Positions 5,318 to 12,587 of a stretch of 29,957 nucleotides of DNA are shown here, piece by piece. Both the position numbers and the translations under genes were made by a program. How positions within the stretch are numbered: position 1 is the stretch's first letter; every line of letters begins with the position of its first letter. The notes below the pieces were generated by a model. It was not told the origin of the DNA. It searched no databases and saw nothing but the letters and a program-made list of their open reading frames with translations. The DNA is from a virus, in IMG/VR virus record IMGVR_UViG_3300034104_001089, positions 1-29,957 of that record; one strand, 5' to 3'.

Positions 5318-7159
5318 TTATTTTGGTAAAAATCCTTTATTAGGCATATCAATAGGTCGTTGATATACTTTGTTATCGTTTACAGGTGCAATAAATCCTT
5401 CTTTACGTTGTTGTGCAGGAGTAACTTTAACTGCTAAAGGAGAACTAATATCTGTTCCTTTTCTTCTATATGTTTCACGTTGCCATGCGTGATGACACGC
5501 ACCCCCACCTTTATAAAGCCATATAGAGTAATTATCTGCTCCATTTGGTCCAAATCCTTCATTTACAACTTGATTTTCCATAGCAACTATATCTTCTTTT
5601 CTATATAGTTTATTGGCTTTAATCATTGCCTTACAAAATGCTCTTGATTTATCAGATACTTCACCTATATATCTGTAACGTGTTCTAAATATTTTATTGT
5701 CTTGCTCTGAATTTCTACGTGGATATGCAGTTCCTGTTTTAACAAAATTGATTACCTTATTCATTAAAGTAGGTTCATTAGCTTTATTGATTAATTCATC
5801 GTATTCATCCTCTAAATCATAATCAACTAAACGTGTATCTATTAATTCCCACTCATCTAAATCAATACCTGAACTAAAATCATCTATATTTATGTTGTCT
5901 ATTGACTTAATTTTACTCATTGTAGTAGATTGTAAATCACTTCCACCTGTTTCAGGAAGTAAACCTACTAATGCTCTAACCTCGTTTGGAGTCATTGTAT
6001 CAAGTACCTTATTAGCAACTAATGGAGATAGGCTATTAATTGCTTCAATTACTTGCTTACTTGTTTGTGATGAGTCAATATCAGCACCTAATAAATCTAA
6101 TGATTCAAATTTAAGGTCTAAAGAAATGCCATTAAAAGCAAGTATTTGATTTAATCCGTTAATTATTAAATCCTGAAATGGTCTTATTACTGTATTATAG
6201 AAATAAACAGAAGCTACTTTAATCTCATCAGCAGTAGAACTGAAACCTTGCCCACCTTGATTGATTCCTACAAGCATTGAACTCGTTACATTATGCCCAT
6301 TTAATATCTTATCCCGTGCTTCGGTTGCTAACCACGAATAATGCTCTGGTGCATCTGTTAAACTTATATCCTCAACAGTAGTAGCCAAGTCTTTGTTATT
6401 ATTAAAAGAAACAATTACTTTCTGTCCTGTGCTGCCTGTCAATTTGCCCATCACTTTAGTAGTGATTTCTTGTTGTTGTTCTTCAGTAGGTACAAGTCCA
6501 TTAAAGTTGATTACTTTAGTTCCCGAGAAACTATTTTTAATCTCGTTAATTAGATATAAAGCAATTTCTTCTTCTGCTACACAATAGTCTAAGGCACCCA
6601 AATAATCAACAAAACTAAAATACTTTTGACCTACGGAGTAATGACCTAAAACAAGTACTTCAATGCTTTCTGATGAAGTTCCCATTGTGGGAATTCTTGT
6701 AGGTGCATATCTTTTTATATCTTCCCAATTATCCGAATAGTAGTATGCGTTTATTTTGCCTTTCTCATCGCATTTCTCAGGTCTTAAAAGATTCATCGGT
6801 ATGTGTTCTACCTTTGCTATCTTCTTTCTGTCCTTTGTGTAGATAAGTTGAAATGCACAATTACCTAACATCTTCAAATCCATAATAACAGAACGAAGCA
6901 TATTTTTTCCGAATAGCATCTTCATCTGTGCATATTCGTTAGGCTTCCTTCCTGCATCTTTAGCACTTAAGCCATTGCCATAAATCAATCGTGAAATGTT
7001 GTTTATACAAGCATTATTCGTAGTTGAATTTTGGTAGCAGTCTATAAGGAAATCATAATATTTATTATTCTCTCCATATTCTACCCATTCATTACGTTTA
7101 CTTTCGACAATTTTAGGCTGTGTATATTGGCTTAAATTGATAACGTGAATATCATTCAT
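5318..7159 (-). CDS. Portal protein with additional C-terminal domain
   Basis: This 613-aa protein has a portal-type body: an N-terminal conserved YYDFLIDCYQNSTTNNACIN region, a YIWLIG-like beta core, TSSMLVGINQGGQGFSS (about 290-310) and a helical stem ending near residue 410. Twelve copies would form the DNA-translocation ring. Residues about 490-570 form a separate basic Cys/His module (RTRYRYIGEVSDKSRAFCKAM, GPNGADNYSIW, GGGACHHAW) resembling the Mu gpF-type head-morphogenesis domain. The protein may thus combine portal and minor-head functions. It overlaps its upstream neighbour by 8 bases. The portal call is firm, the C-terminal domain tentative. Confidence 0.87.
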   Translation of the reverse strand: MNDIHVINLSQYTQPKIVESKRNEWVEYGENNKYYDFLIDCYQNSTTNNACINNISRLIYGNGLSAKDAGRKPNEYAQMKMLFGKNMLRSVIMDLKMLGNCAFQLIYTKDRKKIAKVEHIPMNLLRPEKCDEKGKINAYYYSDNWEDIKRYAPTRIPTMGTSSESIEVLVLGHYSVGQKYFSFVDYLGALDYCVAEEEIALYLINEIKNSFSGTKVINFNGLVPTEEQQQEITTKVMGKLTGSTGQKVIVSFNNNKDLATTVEDISLTDAPEHYSWLATEARDKILNGHNVTSSMLVGINQGGQGFSSTADEIKVASVYFYNTVIRPFQDLIINGLNQILAFNGISLDLKFESLDLLGADIDSSQTSKQVIEAINSLSPLVANKVLDTMTPNEVRALVGLLPETGGSDLQSTTMSKIKSIDNINIDDFSSGIDLDEWELIDTRLVDYDLEDEYDELINKANEPTLMNKVINFVKTGTAYPRRNSEQDNKIFRTRYRYIGEVSDKSRAFCKAMIKANKLYRKEDIVAMENQVVNEGFGPNGADNYSIWLYKGGGACHHAWQRETYRRKGTDISSPLAVKVTPAQQRKEGFIAPVNDNKVYQRPIDMPNKGFLPK

Positions 7160-7484
7160 AAATTATAAATTCATTATCGGATGACTTTTGTACGTACTCA
7201 TCCTTATTAATTGTGTATTCCGTGATTTCTTGGTTTGTGCAAAACACCTTATCCTTATAAACTACATTCGCATCATCATCGAATATAGTAAGTGAGTAAA
7301 AGTTACCCTCTTTAGTATCTACGATGTGCGTAATCTGATGGTAATATCCGATACGTTCAGGAGATACGTTATAACTATATACCTGCCCACTACTTTCGTT
7401 GACTAAACGTAAATTCACTCCTGTATAATATCTCGGAATAAACTTAAATGTCTGCGATGTATTTTGTTCTTTTAGTATAATCAT
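7152..7484 (-). CDS. Small beta-rich structural protein
   Basis: This 110-aa protein of alternating hydrophobic/polar strands (TFKFIPRYYTGVNLRLVN, FYSLTIFDDDANVVYKDKVF) has no helices of note. It lies between the tail tube and portal and probably belongs to the virion as a neck or decoration component. Its leader carries an AAACACG motif and a shared AT-rich start element, and it follows a terminator, so it may have its own initiation signals. Confidence 0.6.
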   Translation of the reverse strand: MIILKEQNTSQTFKFIPRYYTGVNLRLVNESSGQVYSYNVSPERIGYYHQITHIVDTKEGNFYSLTIFDDDANVVYKDKVFCTNQEITEYTINKDEYVQKSSDNEFIIYE

Positions 7485-7512
7485 ATACTTATATAACTTA
7501 TAGTTCGTGTTT
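7485..7512 (-). promoter_or_regulatory. Shared AT-rich leader element
   Basis: On the minus strand AAACACGAACTAT is followed by AAGTTATATAAGTATATG, which ends in the start codon of the 110-aa gene. The second part recurs almost identically before three other structural genes. It could be a promoter or a ribosome-loading leader. Confidence 0.45.
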
Positions 7513-7523
7513 TTGTTTTAAAT

Positions 7524-7551
7524 AAAAAAAGGGATACATCTCTGCATCCCT
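7524..7551 (-). terminator. Intrinsic terminator after the tail tube gene
   Basis: On the minus strand AGGGAT and ATCCCT (7551-7546 and 7535-7530) pair around a 10-nt loop and are followed by a T tract (7530-7524). It sits 20 bases past the tail tube stop and before the 110-aa gene. Confidence 0.85.
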
Positions 7552-7571
7552 ATTTTATCGTTGTTTAGGTA

Positions 7572-8114
7572 TTATTCTACTATAGTACCATTTAATAATG
7601 ATGCCATTCCAGTTTCTGTAGAAGTATCTAAATAGTTTGCAAAAGTTTTTTCACGAGCAACAAGAGTAACTTCGTATCCTGTCATATCGCCCATTGCTGC
7701 ACCTGTATTTGCATTAATTGTAGTTATATCACATCCAAACTCTAATCCCATTAAAAAGAAATCTCCTGAAGTTGTGCGAACTACTGCCTTTGGATTACTT
7801 GCAGCCAATAATTTGAACTCTTTATGTGTAACTGAACTCATTACAGGAAGATTCAAAACAAGTGTTTGTTCTGCAAAACGTGTACCATTTTCACGAGATA
7901 CATTCATTACTTGATTAAAAGTAGATGTACCTTTTAAATCATATTTGTAAAGTGAAGGTGTACCACCTGTTACATCTGTAATCATATCTATATTATCACC
8001 AGTACCAAATACAGGAACCCCCAATGTATCTTGATTAATAAAATAGATAGCATCTAAACCACCTACTGAATCTGTGCAAGGTAAAACTCTACCTTTTGAA
8101 ATATCACAAGCCAT
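7572..8114 (-). CDS. Major tail tube protein
   Basis: This 180-aa protein begins MACDISKGRVLPCTDSVGGL and looks beta-rich, with tail-tube-like blocks: RFAEQTLVLNLPV, FLMGLEFGCDITTINANTGA and GYEVTLVAREKTFANYL. In the family the last blocks form the hexamer-stacking strands. Its own terminator on each side implies high-level, separately terminated expression, as expected for a tail subunit needed in large numbers. The assignment rests on size, strand pattern and place after the capsid gene. Confidence 0.75.
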   Translation of the reverse strand: MACDISKGRVLPCTDSVGGLDAIYFINQDTLGVPVFGTGDNIDMITDVTGGTPSLYKYDLKGTSTFNQVMNVSRENGTRFAEQTLVLNLPVMSSVTHKEFKLLAASNPKAVVRTTSGDFFLMGLEFGCDITTINANTGAAMGDMTGYEVTLVAREKTFANYLDTSTETGMASLLNGTIVE

Positions 8115-8136
8115 TTTTTAAATTATTTAAAGTTTA

Positions 8137-8168
8137 TAAAAAAAGGGTGGCAGATATTCCACCACCCT
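8137..8168 (-). terminator. Intrinsic terminator after the major capsid gene
   Basis: On the minus strand AGGGTGG and CCACCCT form a perfect 7-bp stem with an 11-nt loop, followed by seven or eight T. It lies about 20 bases past the capsid stop. It probably protects abundant capsid mRNA while allowing partial read-through to the tail tube gene. Confidence 0.88.
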
Positions 8169-8188
8169 CGATAATTAATAGGTTAATA

Positions 8189-9136
8189 TTAGTTAGCAGA
8201 ATTTGTGATTCCGTAAGTAACCATATCCTCAGCCCATCCGTAAGTAGCACCTGCTGCGAATTTCATAATTACTCGTACGTTGTTTGAACCATCCAAATCA
8301 GACATATCTAAAACTTTAACTTCCGACAAATCAGAAAGCAAAGAACATCCAAAATAAAGGTTATCTACAGTTGTAGCGATTGCTGTATTAGCAGCCATTC
8401 CGTTAGCCATAAATACAGGAATACCATCGAAAGACAATGCTCCGTTAGCGTACCACATAGTACCTTCAGCATTCATACCATTAGCACCAAGACCACTTGC
8501 TCCAAAACCACCTAATGCTCTTACATAAGCCTTAGCGATGTTTTGAGAAACATACAATCTCAAACCTTCTTTTCCGTACAAACGTGACGGCACGGCATCG
8601 ACCAACAACCCGAGCTGAGCTAATACATTCGAGGATGTTACAGTTGTACCTGCTACTTCTTGTGCAGAAGGCAAAGCAGCATCTAAAGCGATTTGAGTAG
8701 AAATACCTGCAAATTCTCCTGCTGTTGCGTTAGCACCTACCCAAATAGTAGATTCCATTGATGCAGCAACCTTTTCAGCAGCATAAGCGATTAAATAATC
8801 AGCAAATGATGTAGGCAATTGGTCAAATGAAGAATATCCCATCTCCATAGACTGCCACGTTGAATGGAAAGTCTTTTTACACAAAGTTAAGTTAACTTGG
8901 AAATCTTCAGTTTGTAAGATTCTTTCTGTAAGTGTAACTGTTCCTGAAGCATCAAAATCACAAGTAGCATCCTTGATTATCGAATCTGTAGCGAACTTCT
9001 GAATTATGTGCTTGAATTTGACATTGGGAATAACTGTTACCCCTCCGTTTTCGATTGTTGGTGCAGACAATAATGCTGCTGCGATGTACTTACCTGCAAA
9101 TTCACCAGCGTAAGTAGTAGTAATTGATAATGCCAT
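8189..9136 (-). CDS. Major capsid protein
   Basis: This 315-aa protein begins MALSITTTYAGEFAGKYIAA and has HK97-fold character: an N-arm/E-loop region with TLTERILQTEDFQVNL (79-94), a spine helix region (FDQLPTSFADYLIAYAAEKVAASME) and a C-terminal axial domain (SRLYGKEGLRLYVSQNIAKAY; MKFAAGATYGWAEDMVTYG). It follows protease and scaffold-like genes and is closed by a strong terminator, as expected for the most abundant virion protein. There is no large N-terminal delta domain, consistent with a separate scaffold. Confidence 0.85.
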   Translation of the reverse strand: MALSITTTYAGEFAGKYIAAALLSAPTIENGGVTVIPNVKFKHIIQKFATDSIIKDATCDFDASGTVTLTERILQTEDFQVNLTLCKKTFHSTWQSMEMGYSSFDQLPTSFADYLIAYAAEKVAASMESTIWVGANATAGEFAGISTQIALDAALPSAQEVAGTTVTSSNVLAQLGLLVDAVPSRLYGKEGLRLYVSQNIAKAYVRALGGFGASGLGANGMNAEGTMWYANGALSFDGIPVFMANGMAANTAIATTVDNLYFGCSLLSDLSEVKVLDMSDLDGSNNVRVIMKFAAGATYGWAEDMVTYGITNSAN

Positions 9137-9153
9137 TTTTTTACTTTTTTAAA

Positions 9154-9732
9154 TTAATTGTTAACTATTTTGTTTAATACAGAATCCATTATATTTCTTG
9201 GTCTGTTTTTTCCGTACTGCATAAGTTGTACAGGTTTTTTATTTTCAGGATTGAAAGCGATTGGTTCAGCAGCAGGTTCGTTACTTTCAACTACTACTTC
9301 TTCTTTTACCTCACTCAACTTCAAAAGTTGCTCTTTCAACTCTAAGTTTTCTTTTTTCAATGCTTCAATCTCAGAGAAAAAACTCTCTTTTGAAATTGTC
9401 TCAATGATTTTTTTAGCAGTAGGTTCTGATACTTCCTCAGATGCTTCTACTTCTACTTCCATTTCAGGTTCAGGCTGTTCAGTTTGAGCATCTTTGATTT
9501 CTTTTATTACTCCTTCTTGCTCGATAACTAATACACGACCATCTTCTAAAATGTGTTCACCAACAGGTGCAGGAACTATACCCTCCTCTGTAACTATTCC
9601 AACTGAATAACCTGCCTCAAAACTTTCTGCTTCGATAACAGTCACTCCGTCTTGTAGTTTCATCTGAGCAAGTTTTACTTCCATCCCGAGTAGTGTCTTC
9701 ACTTCGTTTAAGATTTTTGTTGTCTTGTTCAT
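9154..9732 (-). CDS. Scaffold-like capsid assembly protein
   Basis: This 192-aa, strongly acidic protein has an N-terminal helix (MNKTTKILNEVKTLLGMEVK), a beta-like part, an acidic Glu/Pro stretch (EQPEPEMEVEVEASEEVSEP, about 85-104), a coiled coil (EIEALKKENLELKEQLLKL) and a basic C-terminus (KPVQLMQYGKNRPRNIM). An acidic coiled-coil protein between prohead protease and capsid genes fits a scaffold. The basic tail may bind the capsid protein. There is no enzymatic motif. Confidence 0.65.
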   Translation of the reverse strand: MNKTTKILNEVKTLLGMEVKLAQMKLQDGVTVIEAESFEAGYSVGIVTEEGIVPAPVGEHILEDGRVLVIEQEGVIKEIKDAQTEQPEPEMEVEVEASEEVSEPTAKKIIETISKESFFSEIEALKKENLELKEQLLKLSEVKEEVVVESNEPAAEPIAFNPENKKPVQLMQYGKNRPRNIMDSVLNKIVNN

Positions 9733-9760
9733 ACTATTACTATTTACTTATTTAACTTAC
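9733..9760 (-). promoter_or_regulatory. Shared AT-rich leader element, diverged copy
   Basis: On the minus strand AAGTTAAATAAGTAAATAG precedes the scaffold-like gene, differing in few positions from the leaders at 7485, 10483 and 20652. Confidence 0.3.
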
Positions 9761-9913
9761 TTACAATTCTCTTGTTTCATTTTCGTTTACTATCTCGTCT
9801 TGTTGAGCAGTAACTAAACTTCCTAATCCTTGACCTTTAGATTCTTCTAAGTAGTTTTTTAATTGTGGTTCTAACACTTCTCCGAACCCTTCTAATTTTA
9901 CTTTTTTAGCCAT
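9761..9913 (-). CDS. Hypothetical 50-aa protein in the capsid module
   Basis: A 50-aa frame begins MAKKVKLEGFGEVLEPQLKN and ends NENETREL. It overlaps the protease stop (TAATG) and ends shortly before the scaffold-like gene. It is acidic and probably helical, without a known domain. It may be a head assembly accessory. Confidence 0.6.
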   Translation of the reverse strand: MAKKVKLEGFGEVLEPQLKNYLEESKGQGLGSLVTAQQDEIVNENETREL

Positions 9914-10482
9914 TATATTTGATTTAATAATTCCTTAATTTGTTTTAAAAGTTCTTCGTCTTTTGATAGTCCTAACTTTTCAAGACCACTAAACATTGCT
10001 TCGATTGAGTAACCTTTATAAGTACCGTCTTTTACTTGTTGCCATACTTTCTCATTATCAATCTTACTCATTACTACCCACTCTCCACCTTTAGGATTTA
10101 GGTTGTATAAGTTTGACTTGTCGTTATTAGCATCTTCTACTATCCAACTTTCAATTACACTTACTCCATCCGTGTTTTTCTCATGTTCTAAAGTGAAGTT
10201 CTGTAAGTTAAGTTGCTTCATATATAACTCTTGTGCTTCACGAATTGTGTCAGCAGAGAAATAAATATTAAACTCTTTGCCTTTTAAAACACGATAAATA
10301 CGCTTGTCAGGAACTAATGCAAAACCTACTACTATTCTTCTTTCAGAATCGATAACTTTTAGTTCTACTTTTTCAGAAGATAATGCAATAAAATCTTCTT
10401 CAATTGCAGGATTCTCTACCAGTGAAATAGCGAAAACACCATCTTTCGCATCTTCTATTTTTAATTCTACTTCTTGTAACAT
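9913..10482 (-). CDS. Prohead protease, XkdF-like
   Basis: This 189-aa protein resembles the XkdF/HK97 prohead serine protease group. Typical blocks are VENPAIEEDFIAL (22-34), VGFALVPDKRIYR (52-64), FTLEHE (96-101) with likely catalytic His100, ESWIVED (111-117) and YKGYSIEAMF (155-164) with likely nucleophile Ser159. It would mature the capsid and remove scaffold during head assembly. It lies just after the tape measure gene and before the scaffold and capsid genes. Confidence 0.83.
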   Translation of the reverse strand: MLQEVELKIEDAKDGVFAISLVENPAIEEDFIALSSEKVELKVIDSERRIVVGFALVPDKRIYRVLKGKEFNIYFSADTIREAQELYMKQLNLQNFTLEHEKNTDGVSVIESWIVEDANNDKSNLYNLNPKGGEWVVMSKIDNEKVWQQVKDGTYKGYSIEAMFSGLEKLGLSKDEELLKQIKELLNQI

Positions 10483-10497
10483 ACTTATATAACTTAA
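10483..10497 (-). promoter_or_regulatory. Shared AT-rich leader element
   Basis: On the minus strand AATTAAGTTATATAAGTATG leads directly into the protease start codon and overlaps the short gap after the tape measure stop; it matches the leaders at 7485 and 20652. Confidence 0.45.
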
Positions 10498-12441
10498 TTA
10501 TAATACACTTGTTTTAATTGCTTTCTGTTCCAACATTTGAGCAGTTGTAATATCACTTGCAACAACATAGGCTTTAAGTGGTTGCATAGACAATCCTTGT
10601 AATAATTGCGAAGTTTGATTACCACCTGCCACGTTAAATTGTGGAGTTATAGATTGTGCATTTGCACTTGGTACATTTGAATTTAAACTTGGATTATCAT
10701 TACCACTACTAAAACTTGTTTTTGATATAGCAGCGATTTGCATTGCACCCATTGTAGCAGCAGCAATACCAAATGGAATACCTGTAGGAATACCACCACC
10801 ATTTCTAACTGATTGAACAACGTTAGATGCAGTGTCTATGATTGTTTGAACAATTCGCAATTTTTTATCACGTTCAAACATTTTACGTTTAATTGCTTCT
10901 TCTTCTTTACTTCCTTTTACAACGTGTTTTAACCTTTCTTCATCTTGTGTATTAAGCAAACCATTTAAAGAACCCATTACATTTCCAAAAGTTTCTGCAT
11001 ACTTCAATGCTAAATCTAATCTTTCCTTATTTTTCTGCTTTTGTTTATCTATTTCATCTTTATCTCGTTGGTCTTGTGCTTTGGAAAAATCCCAATATTG
11101 TTGCCACCAAAATTTTTGATAATCTTCTTCGTCTTGTTTCTTTTGTTCTAATAATGCATTGCTTGATTCTGCTCTTTTTTTATCTTCTTCTATTAATTGT
11201 TGCGTGAAAATTGCTTCAATATCATCTTGTGTTAATAGACTTGTATCGATTTTTTCAGTTACTTTATCAATAGACTTAACTACTTCATCATTTTGTTTAA
11301 CATATTTATTCCCTCCTTCAGTTAATTTATCTATTTGATTAGATGCATTTAATGCTGCTTTTCCATAGTTGGTATATCTATCTTTTGCATCATTTAACTT
11401 TTGATTATTATCACTGATTCTTTGCCCAAGTATTTGTGCTTTTCCTGCTAATTCCTCATTGGCATAAGCCAAACCTGTATAAACTCTTATACCTGCATCA
11501 TCAGTTTCGTATGTTTCTTTTCTTTTTAAAGCACCTTGTGCAACAAGTTTATTGTATTCTGCTTCATCTTTTGCTAAATCTCGTTTTAATTTAGATTGTA
11601 GTTTAAGATTGTTAACTATAGCATCTTCATTTGCCTGTAGTTTATATTTGTATTCTTGGTATGTTAGATAATTTTTTAACTCAGTGTTTAACTGATTCTG
11701 AAAATCTTTCTCATCTTGAAGATTTTTTAATGTTGTTCCATATGTATCATTAATATCTTTAATTAATCTTTTCCTATCTTCACTATTTTTATTTGTTGCT
11801 TTTAATTGTTCTATTAAACTAACAAATGATTGACTTTCTTTATATACAGCATCATTTTGTTTTTCAAATGCTTTGTTTAAATCATCTTGTTTTTTGTTTA
11901 ATTCATCTTGTTCTTTAGATACAGATTGATATGCATATACTAATCCACCTATTGCAGTTACTACTAATCCTATTCCTGTCAATGCAAATGCACGACCAGC
12001 AGTAGTCATTGCTGTAAATGTATTTTTTACAACAGAACCTAATTGAATAAAACTATCCTTTGCCTCCATCAGTCCTTGCAGACCTTGTGATAAAGCCATA
12101 GCAGATTGAACTTTCAAAAGTGTTTTCTGTAAATCTTGACTTTCTACACCAATAACACCTAAAGCACCTTCAAAGGCTTGGAATCCATTTAATACTCCAC
12201 CAATTGAAGTACTTAATGCGTTAAATTTAGCATCAGGATTAAAGGCATCAGTTAACGCTTTTGCATCTGCTATTCTATCTTTTAATTCTGCTGCTTTTTT
12301 GGCTGCGTTTGCTGCTTCGGTACTTGTTGCACCAAACTTTTCAGATAATATGGCAACTTCTGCTTGTGCATTTTTTAATTGTGTGCGTAAACTACCTAAG
12401 TTAGTTTCTACATCTAATTGGATTGTCTTATTCTCTGCCAT
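10498..12441 (-). CDS. Tape measure protein
   Basis: This 647-aa protein has an N-terminal helical coiled coil (LGSLRTQLKNAQAEVAILSEKF region), a hydrophobic stretch near 150-173 (ALTGIGLVVTAIGGLVYAY), long charged coiled coils to about 490, then a Gly/Ala-rich part (IPTGIPFGIAAATMGAMQIAA). This architecture is typical of siphophage tape measures, which set tail length and travel with the DNA. With the usual 0.15 nm per residue, a tail near 100 nm would be expected. It is separated from the tail chaperone by several genes, which is unusual. Confidence 0.9.
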   Translation of the reverse strand: MAENKTIQLDVETNLGSLRTQLKNAQAEVAILSEKFGATSTEAANAAKKAAELKDRIADAKALTDAFNPDAKFNALSTSIGGVLNGFQAFEGALGVIGVESQDLQKTLLKVQSAMALSQGLQGLMEAKDSFIQLGSVVKNTFTAMTTAGRAFALTGIGLVVTAIGGLVYAYQSVSKEQDELNKKQDDLNKAFEKQNDAVYKESQSFVSLIEQLKATNKNSEDRKRLIKDINDTYGTTLKNLQDEKDFQNQLNTELKNYLTYQEYKYKLQANEDAIVNNLKLQSKLKRDLAKDEAEYNKLVAQGALKRKETYETDDAGIRVYTGLAYANEELAGKAQILGQRISDNNQKLNDAKDRYTNYGKAALNASNQIDKLTEGGNKYVKQNDEVVKSIDKVTEKIDTSLLTQDDIEAIFTQQLIEEDKKRAESSNALLEQKKQDEEDYQKFWWQQYWDFSKAQDQRDKDEIDKQKQKNKERLDLALKYAETFGNVMGSLNGLLNTQDEERLKHVVKGSKEEEAIKRKMFERDKKLRIVQTIIDTASNVVQSVRNGGGIPTGIPFGIAAATMGAMQIAAISKTSFSSGNDNPSLNSNVPSANAQSITPQFNVAGGNQTSQLLQGLSMQPLKAYVVASDITTAQMLEQKAIKTSVL

Positions 12442-12587
12442 AATTTATATTTGTATTCTCGTTTAAGTTGTTTTACTCCGTGTTTTACTGATGTAGGAAG
12501 TTGGTATTTTCCTTTTGCTATTTCGATATTCTCCGTCTTTCCGTAGAATTCATCTAACTGTAATAAATCTAAAATGTTTCTTATCAT
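12414..12587 (-). CDS. Hypothetical 57-aa protein before the tape measure
   Basis: This frame begins MIRNILDLLQLDEFYGKTEN, contains VKHGVKQLKREYKYK and ends QRIRQSN. It overlaps the hub gene stop (ATGA) and the tape measure start (28 bases). It is basic, with no known domain. The AAACACGG motif lies in its Lys-His-Gly codons. Confidence 0.6.
   Translation of the reverse strand: MIRNILDLLQLDEFYGKTENIEIAKGKYQLPTSVKHGVKQLKREYKYKLWQRIRQSN

Noticed and set aside
8189-9136. Programmed frameshift or decoration extension on the major capsid gene
   Set aside because: The capsid frame ends cleanly just before a strong terminator and no overlapping frame follows.
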